Shown in pieces: positions 8,736-16,410 of a stretch of DNA of 36,960 nucleotides. The stretch lies in the NCBI GenBank assembly GCA_903821875.1, contig CAIJMU010000016.1, positions 1 to 36,960 on the forward strand, written 5' to 3'. The notes below the pieces were generated by a model, which saw only the letters and a list, made by a program, of their open reading frames with translations, did not search any database and was not told the DNA's origin. Source of the DNA: an uncultured Spirochaetota bacterium (GTDB lineage: Bacteria > Spirochaetota > Spirochaetia > Treponematales > Rectinemataceae). The first letter of the stretch is position 1, and the number at the start of each line of letters is the position of its first letter. The translations under genes and the position numbers were made by a program.

Positions 8736-9973
8736 GACTTCACCATCCTGTTGCTATGCTCAGCGACCGCGTCGAACATCGCAATTATGTTCTCTGGCGC
8801 GACATTGGCCATGATGTTGTGGATCTGCTGGAAAACGTAGCCTGAGCCTGCCATGAGGAGGGGTAGTCGTTCAAGGACGTGGCGCCTCACCTCGGCCGCT
8901 GTGCCCCTGGACAGGACTGACTGGGTGTCGCAACCGCCGCCCCAGAGGGTGATGCCCGTGCCGAAATCACGCTTGAGCCCCGCGACTTCCATGCCCGCGC
9001 AGTTGGTCTGAACTGGGTTGATCGAGTCGAGCCCCACGTCGATGAAGTCGCCGAGTATCGCCCTGACCCCGCCGCAGCAGTGGAGTTGGGTCCTGACGGG
9101 AGCGAGCTTTTTGGCCTCGCCCCACAGCCTCCGCTCACGCTCCTTGAAGTACTGTCGATACATGACGGGGGACATCTGGAGGCCGGTTTGCATGCCGAAG
9201 TCGTCTCCGAAAAGAACGATGTCCACCTGCTTTCCGAAGGCGCCGAGGTATGTGCGCAGGGAGGCCAGGTGGGACTCAAGGAGGGCGTCGAGGAGGCGGT
9301 TCACCGCCTCGGGCTCGGTGCCCATGAGCACCATGAAGTTCTCGGTGCCGCAGAGATATTGTGATAATTCATAGAAACTGCCGCCGAAGAGAAAGATGAT
9401 CGCACGGTCGGTGGAGGCGCGGAGAGCCCTGGCTCCTGCCGCGAGCTCCGCGATGCCCACGCGCCCAAGATTGGGCGGCGTCGCGGTAGACCACTGCACC
9501 GAGGCGATGGCCTGGTCGAGGGCGGAGAGGTTTTCGGGAATGCCCTCGGAGTAGGGCCAGTAAACCTGCTCAAAGTAGAGGGATCCCTTCTTCTGTACCC
9601 CCGCCTTCCTGCCCTCGGCGTTGTAGAGCCACCAATCCCCGCCATCCTGGCGGAGATCTGCCCAGGCTGGTACGAGGCAGGGAGTGCCGTCGGGGAGGAC
9701 CCACTCCTTCCAGTCGGCGTCGCCGAGGGAAAAGCCTCTGCCCAGCTCGACGGTGTCGATACCGAAGCGGTCGAGCACGTCAGTGTCGACGACCGCAAGC
9801 TGCTGCACGACGTCATAGACGCGGATGGGCTTCTCGGGGAGGCCGAGGGCCTTGCGAAGCCTGGCGTAGCCAATGGCCATGATGCCGCTCGATCGGTGGC
9901 CGCCGAAATCCACGGGGACGCGGTCCACGGTTCCGTGGTCGAGTGCGGCCAACACCCTTTCCCTGCTGGTCAT
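8732..9973 (-). CDS. URO-D superfamily protein of the sugar-operon type
   Basis: This 413-residue protein begins like its neighbour (MTSRERVLAALDHGTVDRVPVDFGG) but is longer and only distantly similar. Candidate metal ligands are His298-x-Cys300 (LHCCGG), Cys348 (GGGCDTQ) and His385 (FQQIHNIMANVAPENI). AAGGA precedes the ATG by about six bases. It sits between the ABC permease genes and the second URO-D-like gene, overlapping the latter by four bases. Proteins of this group often accompany carbohydrate transporters in anaerobes, which suggests a role in handling a substituted (perhaps methylated) sugar. The reaction cannot be read from the sequence. Confidence 0.83.
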   Translation of the reverse strand: MTSRERVLAALDHGTVDRVPVDFGGHRSSGIMAIGYARLRKALGLPEKPIRVYDVVQQLAVVDTDVLDRFGIDTVELGRGFSLGDADWKEWVLPDGTPCLVPAWADLRQDGGDWWLYNAEGRKAGVQKKGSLYFEQVYWPYSEGIPENLSALDQAIASVQWSTATPPNLGRVGIAELAAGARALRASTDRAIIFLFGGSFYELSQYLCGTENFMVLMGTEPEAVNRLLDALLESHLASLRTYLGAFGKQVDIVLFGDDFGMQTGLQMSPVMYRQYFKERERRLWGEAKKLAPVRTQLHCCGGVRAILGDFIDVGLDSINPVQTNCAGMEVAGLKRDFGTGITLWGGGCDTQSVLSRGTAAEVRRHVLERLPLLMAGSGYVFQQIHNIMANVAPENIIAMFDAVAEHSNRMVKS

Positions 9974-9995
9974 AGTTGTGTCCTTTCGTTCCGGG

Positions 9996-10826
9996 TCACT
10001 GGTCGGCCGAGGCCATGACCATGCCCGAGATGAAGTAGCGCCTGAGGAAGACGAAGAGTGCGATTGTCGGTATCGAGACCATGAAGACCACGGTCATGAG
10101 GAGGGGAATTGACGAGCCACCGAAGCCCATCATGCTGGCGACTGCGACCATGACGGGGCGTATGGATTCTCTGCGGGTGAGCACCATGCCGAAGAGGAGG
10201 TCGTTCCAGATCCAGGTCGCCTGGAAGAGGGCAACGACTGCAATCGGCGCCTTGGAGTTGGGCACGAAGATGCGGAACAGGGTCTGGATGGGGCCGCAGC
10301 CGTCGAGCTTGGCCGCTTCCTCGATCTCCCTCGGTATTGTGGTGTAGAAGCCCCTGAACACGAAAAGCGCGAAGGGTATGCAGATGGCCGAGTAGACGAG
10401 CATCATGCCGATCCTCGTGTCGTAGAGACCGAGGGAATTGTAAAGTTTATAGATGGGTATGAGGTACATCTGGAAGGGGAAGATAGTCCCCGAGTATATG
10501 ATGAGGAAGAGGGCAAAATTGAAACGGGGCTTGAGCCGGACTATGCTGTAGCCCGCCATCGAGGCGCAGAGGATGGCTACAACAGCACCGACAGTGGAAT
10601 ACAAAAGCGAGGACAGTACATGGTCCTGGACCTTGTACTGGGCGGCAGCCGCCTTGAGGTTGACCAGGAAGCCGAAGGCCTTGGGCAGGGCATAGAATTT
10701 CGAGGAGACGTAGTCCTGCGGCGTCTTGAGGGAAATGAACAGTGTTGTTACGACTGGCAGGAGCCAGGCGAGGGCCAGAAGGGTTATCGCGACGTAGACC
10801 GCTGTGCGGGCGAGTGTCTTTCTCAT
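9996..10826 (-). CDS. Sugar ABC transporter permease (MalG/CUT1 type)
   Basis: The chosen ATG at 10826 gives 276 residues starting MRKTLARTAVYVAITLLALAW, with GAGG just upstream. A longer upstream reading frame overlaps the other permease and is rejected. About six membrane helices are expected. The EAA loop that docks the ATPase is TTIPREIEEAAKLDGCGP near residues 170-190. The C-terminus ends RRYFISGMVMASADQ, typical of MalG-like permeases (the usual ending is GLTAGAVKG or similar). It is seven bases downstream of the MalF-like gene. No ABC ATPase is in the operon, so a shared MsmK/UgpC-type ATPase must be supplied from elsewhere. Confidence 0.94.
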   Translation of the reverse strand: MRKTLARTAVYVAITLLALAWLLPVVTTLFISLKTPQDYVSSKFYALPKAFGFLVNLKAAAAQYKVQDHVLSSLLYSTVGAVVAILCASMAGYSIVRLKPRFNFALFLIIYSGTIFPFQMYLIPIYKLYNSLGLYDTRIGMMLVYSAICIPFALFVFRGFYTTIPREIEEAAKLDGCGPIQTLFRIFVPNSKAPIAVVALFQATWIWNDLLFGMVLTRRESIRPVMVAVASMMGFGGSSIPLLMTVVFMVSIPTIALFVFLRRYFISGMVMASADQ

Positions 10827-10833
10827 GGCTGCC

Positions 10834-11724
10834 TCAATAGTACAGAAGGTCTTTTTTCCACATGTTCTTGATGTAGAAAACAGACACCAGGATGACCAGG
10901 ATCGACAGCAGCACCGAGATGGCCGCGCCATAGCCCATGTTGAACATCGTGAAGGTCTCGCGGAACATCGTGATGGCGAGGGTCTCCGAGGAGCGGTACG
11001 GCCCTCCCCTGGTCATCACGTAGATGATGTCGAAGGTCTTGAAGGAGTTGACCATCGCCATGGTGATGACGACGGTGGTGACCGGCTGGAGCATCGGGAA
11101 GGTGACGTGCCTGAAGATCTGCCACTTGCTGGCGCCATCTAGTATCGAAGCCTCCACCGGATCGCGGGGGATGGTCGAGAGTCCGGCAAGGAAGAGGACC
11201 ATGCTCGTGCCGAGCTGCTGCCAGACCCAGGCGAAGAGCATGGCGACAGTGTTGAGGGGCACGGAGGTCAGCCAGCTGAGCTTGAACTTCGGTATGAACA
11301 GGGCTATGAGGCCGTTGAGGACGCCGAGGTCCCGCGAGAACATGTTCGACCAGATGGCGCCGGTGGCTACGAAGGATATCGTCAGTGGTATGAAGAATAT
11401 CGACTTGAAGAGATTGCCGAGGCGGAGGCCCCGGAGGAAGTTGGCTATGATGAGCCCGCCGAGCACGGGGAAGGCCAGGGTCGCAACGACCCAGACCAGG
11501 GTGTTGAGGAAAGAACGGGCAAAATTGGGGTCCGCGAAAAAAGCAAGGTAGTTCTTCAGGCCAACGAAGATCTCCTTCGAGATCCCGTCCCACTGGAAGA
11601 AACTATAGTAGAGATTCTGGGCCATGGGCAGGAGCAGCAGTCCCACGACAAGGGCGAAGGCGGGGAGTATCAAGAGGTAGCTCAGGGCCTGATGATGTTT
11701 TTTGGTCCGCGGCGATGCGCGCAC
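10834..11724 (-). CDS. Sugar ABC transporter permease (MalF/CUT1 type)
   Basis: This 296-residue inner-membrane protein begins MRASPRTKKHHQALSYLLILP and has the usual first helix followed by LYYSFFQWDG. The EAA motif SIPRDPVEASILDGASKWQ lies near residues 195-215 and is followed by FRHVTFPMLQPV. It forms the heteromeric pore with the MalG-like partner seven bases downstream. The start is preceded by AGGAG. A strong stem-loop lies between it and the binding-protein gene, so permease expression is probably lower than that of the binding protein. Confidence 0.94.
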   Translation of the reverse strand: MRASPRTKKHHQALSYLLILPAFALVVGLLLLPMAQNLYYSFFQWDGISKEIFVGLKNYLAFFADPNFARSFLNTLVWVVATLAFPVLGGLIIANFLRGLRLGNLFKSIFFIPLTISFVATGAIWSNMFSRDLGVLNGLIALFIPKFKLSWLTSVPLNTVAMLFAWVWQQLGTSMVLFLAGLSTIPRDPVEASILDGASKWQIFRHVTFPMLQPVTTVVITMAMVNSFKTFDIIYVMTRGGPYRSSETLAITMFRETFTMFNMGYGAAISVLLSILVILVSVFYIKNMWKKDLLYY

Positions 11725-11769
11725 TCGAGGCTCCTTATAATTGTGACGTGTCGCATTCAGTGCCGGAAA

Positions 11770-11800
11770 AAGGCCGCGCGGGAGTTTCCCGCGCGGCCTT
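11770..11800 (-). terminator. Stem-loop between binding protein and permeases
   Basis: Perfect 13-bp arms AAGGCCGCGCGGG and CCCGCGCGGCCTT flank a 5-base loop. On the minus strand the stem runs into TTTTT. It follows the binding-protein stop but precedes the permeases, as with the malE-malF attenuating hairpin. It probably acts as a partial terminator and mRNA stabiliser. Confidence 0.8.
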
Positions 11801-11813
11801 GAGTGAGGGCTGC

Positions 11814-13064
11814 TTACTTGTGCGTAGACCAGTAGTCGGTGGCGACCTTGTCGAGGTCCTTGAGGACCTGGTCGAGCTTGGATGGATCGAGGATGAACTC
11901 GGCGAACTTGTCGACGGCGGTTTCACAGATCGGAGTCGGGGTCGCTTCCCAGTAGCGGTTGAGGATCTGGTACTTGTCCTTGACGAGCATGGCCGCGAGG
12001 TCAGCCTTGACCTTGGGAAGGAAGCTGGTGTCGGCTGTCTGGGTCGGCGGGAACTGGTTGAGGGCCTTGGGCAATACAGCGGAGCCCACGGGGCCCATCA
12101 TGTAGTCGACAACCTTCTTCGCGTTGGCGAGGCCGGGTGCGTTCTTGGCGACGACGATGGGGGCAGCTTCCATGATTGCGACCTTGCCGACCTTGGCGTT
12201 CGGCGGGGGCATTACGAAGAAGCCACAATCGGCATCGGCAACGCCGTTGCTGGTGAGGGTCGTGTAGTACCAGGAGCCGATGGGAACCATGCCGACCTCG
12301 CCCTGCTGGAAGAGGCGGGGAGTGTCGGAGAAGAGGTCTGTAGAGGGATCGGTGAAGTAGCCCTTGTTGATGAGGTCAGCCCAGACGGTGAAGGCGGTCT
12401 TGACCCTGGGGTCCGTGTACTTGGCCTTGCCGGCGCAGAGGTCGACATAGAGCTTGGGATCCTGGCGGGCGACCATCTCCTCGAACATGATGAAGGTCGG
12501 CCAGCGTCCCTGGACGCTCTGGGCCATCGGAGTCACTCCACCGGCCTTGAGGGCGTCACAGACCTTGAGGAACTCGGCCCAGGTCTTGGGCTCGGAGAGT
12601 CCAAGCTTCTTGAAAGTGGACTTGTTGTACCAGACGCCCCAGTACTCGACAGAGTAGGGAAGGCCATAGACCTTGCCGTTGAAGGTAAAGGCCTGGCGGA
12701 TTCCGTCAGAGAAATCCTTCTTGTGCTTGTCCCAGAGGTCAGTGAGGTCGGCGGCTAATCCCTGGTCAATGAGGTCCTTCATCCGGTAGGTGGACCACCA
12801 GGTGAAGAGCTCAGGAGCCTGCTTGGTGGGAAGGGCGGCTCGCACGGTGGACATGAAGACATCGGTCGAGGGATTGGGGGTCTGGGTGATGCCGACGCCG
12901 ACCGCCTTCTGGGTCTCGACGCCCAAGGCTTCGTAGAAGGGCCGGTAATCGGGGTTGCCGCCCTTGTCGTGCATCAGGTTGACAGTCGTCTGCGCGGCGA
13001 GTCCGGTGCTAGCTCCCAAGAGAAGCAAGCCTACCAGGGTCGCTGACAGTTTCGCAATTCTCAT
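11814..13064 (-). CDS. Sugar ABC transporter periplasmic binding protein
   Basis: This 416-residue family-1 solute-binding protein starts at 13064, where AGGAGG is six bases before the ATG; an ATG three bases upstream is too close. The signal peptide is MRIAKLSATLVGLLLLGASTGLAAQ with an Ala-x-Ala-type cleavage site and no lipobox, so the protein should be free in a periplasm. The mature part shows the usual hinge and binding segments (WWSTYRMKDLIDQG, NGKVYGLPYSVEYWGVWYNKS, TWAEFLKVCDALKAGG). The ligand is unknown. It is first in the operon, has its own promoter opposite the LacI-type gene, and is followed by a partial terminator, so it should be the most abundant product. Confidence 0.94.
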   Translation of the reverse strand: MRIAKLSATLVGLLLLGASTGLAAQTTVNLMHDKGGNPDYRPFYEALGVETQKAVGVGITQTPNPSTDVFMSTVRAALPTKQAPELFTWWSTYRMKDLIDQGLAADLTDLWDKHKKDFSDGIRQAFTFNGKVYGLPYSVEYWGVWYNKSTFKKLGLSEPKTWAEFLKVCDALKAGGVTPMAQSVQGRWPTFIMFEEMVARQDPKLYVDLCAGKAKYTDPRVKTAFTVWADLINKGYFTDPSTDLFSDTPRLFQQGEVGMVPIGSWYYTTLTSNGVADADCGFFVMPPPNAKVGKVAIMEAAPIVVAKNAPGLANAKKVVDYMMGPVGSAVLPKALNQFPPTQTADTSFLPKVKADLAAMLVKDKYQILNRYWEATPTPICETAVDKFAEFILDPSKLDQVLKDLDKVATDYWSTHK

Positions 13065-13110
13065 CATAATCCTCCTCGGTGTTGGAAATGGACGCAGGCC
13101 CATAATTGAA

Positions 13111-13139
13111 GTGATAGGGGAGGGAGCAATATCTGTCAA
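13111..13139 (-). promoter_or_regulatory. Promoter of the importer/URO-D operon
   Basis: On the minus strand a perfect TTGACA (13134-13139) is followed after 17 bp by TATCAC (13111-13116). The start codon at 13064 lies 47 bp downstream. The strong -35 and ideal spacing make this the likely regulated promoter of the binding-protein operon. Confidence 0.65.
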
Positions 13140-13162
13140 GGAATAATAAAAAAACACAAATA

Positions 13163-13173
13163 TTTCAGTGAAA
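13163..13173. promoter_or_regulatory. Possible LacI-type operator
   Basis: TTTCA-g-TGAAA is a perfect 5-bp-arm palindrome in the divergent gap, 24 bp upstream of the leftward -35. A looser AT-rich repeat (ATTAA...TTAAT) lies at about 13174-13188. LacI-family operators are usually longer with a CG centre, so this is tentative. Confidence 0.3.
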
Positions 13174-13208
13174 AATTAATCTATTTAATCGGATGTTTCA
13201 ATTCTTTG

Positions 13209-13238
13209 TTGACCTGCCAGGAAAACTCCTCCTATGAT
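13209..13238 (+). promoter_or_regulatory. Promoter of the LacI-type regulator operon
   Basis: TTGACC (13209-13214) and TATGAT (13233-13238) are 18 bp apart. The ATG at 13247 begins only eight bases after the -10, and no good ribosome site is present. This implies a leaderless or nearly leaderless transcript. Confidence 0.55.
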
Positions 13239-13246
13239 GTTGGACA

Positions 13247-14269
13247 ATGGCCAAGGAAATCAAGCTGAGTGACATCGCCGAGCGCGCCGGCGTTTCGGTC
13301 GCGACTGTGTCCATGGTCCTCTCTGGCAAGGGAAAAATATCTTCCTTGATGAGCGACAAGGTTATAGCGATTGCCGAGCAGCTCAACTACAGGCGGCCAG
13401 GGATTGTGATCGACCGGCGTCTGGACTTCCGCTATGTGACTATTCTTCACAGTGAGTCCGACCGGTTCAGTTGGAATTTCAGTTATGATTTAATTACAGG
13501 ACTCGAGATTCTTTTAGTAGAAAAGGGCTACTACCCCCTCGTCATCCACATGAACGACCGCTGGCAGGCAGAGACCATTGTCGCTGAGATCCGCGCCAAC
13601 CGTTCGGGAGCCATCTTCGCCGTGGATTACACCGATGTGAGGGTGGTGCCCAAGCTCGAGCGTCTCGAAGTACCCCTTATCGTGGTGAATAACGGCAGTT
13701 TCCAGGACCGCTTCAGCTCTGTGCTCGCCGATGACATCCAGGGTGCCTGCGAGGGCGCCTCCCATCTCATAGCCGCGGGTCACCGCTCGATCGCCTACGC
13801 CGAATACGAGCGCCCCAAGATGCCACTGGTAGTGAACGAGCGCAGGCACGGCTTCAGGAAGGCCATGGACGAGGCTGGCCTCCCGGTGACGGAAGACCTC
13901 TATATCATTAGCCGGCTCGAGGAACCCGAGGAGCTCGAAAAGAAGATCGCCGCGCTGTTCAAGGGGCCCGGGCGCCCCACAGCCATCCTTGCCCACGACG
14001 ACTACTGCGCGGCCTGCATCATCGGCTCCCTAGGCAGGCTCGGACTCAGCGTTCCCCGAGACGTATCCATCGTGGCTCCCGGCGATGTCCTTGACTATTC
14101 CCAGCCCTTCCTCCCGCGCATCTCGACGATGAGGATCGATACGGAGCTCATGACCCGCATGGCCGTGGAGATCATGCTGGAGAGTATTACGAGGCAAAAG
14201 CGGGAAGCGCTGGTGATTAAGACCAAGTTGCGGTATATGGATCGGGGTTCGATCAGGAAGATCAGATAG
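13247..14269 (+). CDS. LacI-family transcriptional regulator
   Basis: This 340-residue protein has the LacI helix-turn-helix and hinge at the N-terminus (IKLSDIAERAGVSVATVSMVLSGKG, residues about 5-29). A periplasmic-binding-protein-like effector domain follows (SDKVIAIAEQLNYRRPG at its start; RHGFRKAMDEAGLP, AILAHDDYCA and LSVPRDVSIVAPGD further on). It probably binds the sugar, or a pathway intermediate, taken up by the divergent transporter and represses both directions. It is the first gene of the rightward operon; the histidine-box gene follows 12 bp later. The start codon is very close to the predicted promoter. Confidence 0.95.
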   Translation: MAKEIKLSDIAERAGVSVATVSMVLSGKGKISSLMSDKVIAIAEQLNYRRPGIVIDRRLDFRYVTILHSESDRFSWNFSYDLITGLEILLVEKGYYPLVIHMNDRWQAETIVAEIRANRSGAIFAVDYTDVRVVPKLERLEVPLIVVNNGSFQDRFSSVLADDIQGACEGASHLIAAGHRSIAYAEYERPKMPLVVNERRHGFRKAMDEAGLPVTEDLYIISRLEEPEELEKKIAALFKGPGRPTAILAHDDYCAACIIGSLGRLGLSVPRDVSIVAPGDVLDYSQPFLPRISTMRIDTELMTRMAVEIMLESITRQKREALVIKTKLRYMDRGSIRKIR

Positions 14270-14281
14270 GAGGTTAGGGTC

Positions 14282-15316
14282 ATGGGAGAGACATCGAAGA
14301 CCATTCAGGGCGGATCAGGGGAAGAGGTCTGGGGCGAGCGCGATGCGCGGGGTGAGTGGAAGCCCGATTCCCTGCCGGTGCCGAGCCCGCTGTTCACCTG
14401 GCCCTGGCGACCGGTGAAGATCCTGAAGTACCTCTTCGCGCCCGTGGGCCTCCTGTGGCCCTACAACCTCATCGTGGCGCTGCTGGCAGTGGGTTCCTGG
14501 CTCTGGTTCACGCCGAGCCTCGACCGGACGGTCACCTTCGCCCCCGGCTGGATAGCCGAAATCTACCTTCGCAACGCTGTCCTTCTCCTGGTCATCGCCG
14601 GGGGGCTGCACCTCAGGCTCTATGTGATGAAGGGACAGGGGACGAAGTTCAAGTACACCGACAAGTGGATGGCCAGGGACGACGCGCGCTTCCTGTTCCG
14701 GAACCAGACCTGGGACAATATCTTCTGGAATTTCGTCAGCGGCTGCACCATCTGGACTGCCTGGGAGGCGGTGACCCTCTGGCTCTACGCCAACAAGCTG
14801 ATCCCCTACGTGAGCATCCAGGAGCACCCTGTCTACTTCGTCCTCATGATGCTCTTCGTCCTCTTCGCCAGGCAGGTGCATTTCTACTTCGTGCACCGCC
14901 TCAGCCACTGGAAGCCCCTTTATGATATCTCCCACTATCTCCACCACAAGAACATCAACATCGGGCCCTGGTCGGGCATGGCCATGCACCCCGTCGAACA
15001 CCTCCTCTACCTTTCCGGAGTCGTTATCAATTGGATCATTCCCTCGCACCCCATCCATGCGATCTACCACCTCATGCACGCAGGTGTCACGCCCGCCCTC
15101 GGGCACACCGGCTTCCACAAATTCGCAGGCAAGGGGAAAAGCGAGCGCGGGATGTCCGCTGACAACTACTTCCACTACCTCCACCACCGGAGGTTTACGG
15201 TCAACTTCGGTGTCGAGGTCGTCCCCCTGGACAAGTGGTTCGGGAGCTTCTACGACGGCTCGCCGGAAGCCGACGCTGCGCTGGCGGCCAAGCGGGGAAA
15301 TCCGAAGCTTCCATGA
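14282..15316 (+). CDS. Membrane histidine-box protein, fatty-acid hydroxylase/sterol desaturase superfamily
   Basis: This 344-residue membrane protein has hydrophobic segments near 55-76, 97-110, 147-170, 184-203 and 242-255. It carries the superfamily's histidine boxes: His205-x3-His209 (HRLSH), His218-x2-His221-His222 (HYLHH), His236/His240, His275-x3-His279 (HTGFH) and His298-x2-His301-His302 (HYLHHRRF). In known relatives these bind a di-iron centre that uses O2 to hydroxylate or desaturate lipids, or, in alkylglycerol monooxygenase, to cleave ether bonds. AGGAGGT precedes the ATG. It is coupled by ATGA overlap to the aldo-keto reductase. A membrane oxygenase in a sugar operon is unusual; its substrate is unknown. 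Confidence 0.9.
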   Translation: MGETSKTIQGGSGEEVWGERDARGEWKPDSLPVPSPLFTWPWRPVKILKYLFAPVGLLWPYNLIVALLAVGSWLWFTPSLDRTVTFAPGWIAEIYLRNAVLLLVIAGGLHLRLYVMKGQGTKFKYTDKWMARDDARFLFRNQTWDNIFWNFVSGCTIWTAWEAVTLWLYANKLIPYVSIQEHPVYFVLMMLFVLFARQVHFYFVHRLSHWKPLYDISHYLHHKNINIGPWSGMAMHPVEHLLYLSGVVINWIIPSHPIHAIYHLMHAGVTPALGHTGFHKFAGKGKSERGMSADNYFHYLHHRRFTVNFGVEVVPLDKWFGSFYDGSPEADAALAAKRGNPKLP

Positions 15317-16410
15317 CAGACAGTGTTCCCAAGGTAATTTCGGCTCTGGCAGCGGCCGCTATCCAGCCCGGTGCCAGCTTTGAGTCGGGCCGCCTTGTCC
15401 TGCCCCCGGTGATCTTCGGCATCAGCGCCTTGGGCAACCTGTACCGGGCCCTGCCTGTCGCTGAAAAGCGCGCGATAGTCGCGGCATGCCTGCGCCATAC
15501 CAGGGGCAGGGCAGTCTTCGATGGTGCTGGAAAATACGGAGCGGGGCTCGCCTTGGAGGAATTGGGTCATTCTCTGCGCATAGAGAATGTCGCCCCCGAC
15601 GCAGTGCTGCTCAGCAACAAGCTCGGCTGGCGCCGCGCGCCTCTGGTAGGAGCCGAACCGACCTTCGAAGCGGGGGTCTGGAAGGAGCTCAAGCACGATG
15701 CGGTGCAGGACATTTCAGAGGAGGGCATCCTTCGCTGCCGTGAGGAGGGGGACCGTCTCCTGGCTTCGCCCTACCGTGCCGAGCTCCTATCGGTCCACGA
15801 TCCCGACGAATTCATAAGCGCGGCTGGTCCCGATCCGGCAGCCCGGGCCGCGAGGCTCGAGGCTGTCATCGCGGCCTACTCCCAGCTAGCCTCCCTTCGT
15901 TCCTCTGGAGAGGTCAAGGCTATCGGCATTGGCGCGAAGGACTGGCGGGTGGCTCGCGAGGTCGCACAACGCGTGAAGCTCGACTATGTCATGCTCGCCT
16001 GCTCGCTGACGGTGCTGCGGCATCCGCGGGAGTTGCTGGACTGGATCGCCGCACTGTCCCGCGAAGGGGTGGCGGTCATCGACTCCGCGCTTTTCCACGG
16101 CGGCTTCTTGACGGGGGGCGACTACTTCGACTACCGGAAGATCGAACCGCAGGATCCCGCGGACAGGAAGCTCCTGGCCTGGAGGGAAGCCTACGCCGCA
16201 GCCTGCGCGCGGGCCGGAGTCACAACCGCCCACGCTGCTGTCGCCTTCGCGCGCCTCGTTCCGGGAGTTACGAGCGTAGCCCTCAACACCTCCGACCCTG
16301 CCCGGGTCGGGGAAAATGTCGCGATGGGAATGGAGAGCGTTCCGGATGCACTCTGGAAGGACCTCGCCGGGGCTGGGCTGATAGATAGCAAATTGGAGTT
16401 CCTGCCATGA
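15313..16410 (+). CDS. Aldo-keto reductase (D-threo-aldose 1-dehydrogenase/L-fucose dehydrogenase-like)
   Basis: This 365-residue protein starts at the ATG overlapping the previous stop (ATGA); a longer frame into the upstream gene is rejected. The AKR catalytic tetrad is visible: Asp70 and Tyr75 (FDGAGKYGAG), Lys103 (SNKLGW) and His162 (SVHDPDEF). The GLALEELG segment after the Tyr and the overall plan resemble aldose 1-dehydrogenases that oxidise L-fucose or related sugars to the 1,5-lactone with NAD(P). This fits the lactonase-like gene that follows with another ATGA overlap. Exact sugar is inferred. Confidence 0.86.
   Translation: MTDSVPKVISALAAAAIQPGASFESGRLVLPPVIFGISALGNLYRALPVAEKRAIVAACLRHTRGRAVFDGAGKYGAGLALEELGHSLRIENVAPDAVLLSNKLGWRRAPLVGAEPTFEAGVWKELKHDAVQDISEEGILRCREEGDRLLASPYRAELLSVHDPDEFISAAGPDPAARAARLEAVIAAYSQLASLRSSGEVKAIGIGAKDWRVAREVAQRVKLDYVMLACSLTVLRHPRELLDWIAALSREGVAVIDSALFHGGFLTGGDYFDYRKIEPQDPADRKLLAWREAYAAACARAGVTTAHAAVAFARLVPGVTSVALNTSDPARVGENVAMGMESVPDALWKDLAGAGLIDSKLEFLP

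Noticed and set aside
11715-12758. 347-codon open frame opposite the binding-protein gene
   Set aside because: Leu/Gly/Glu/Asp-rich shadow; the minus-strand frame has a signal peptide and clear family motifs.
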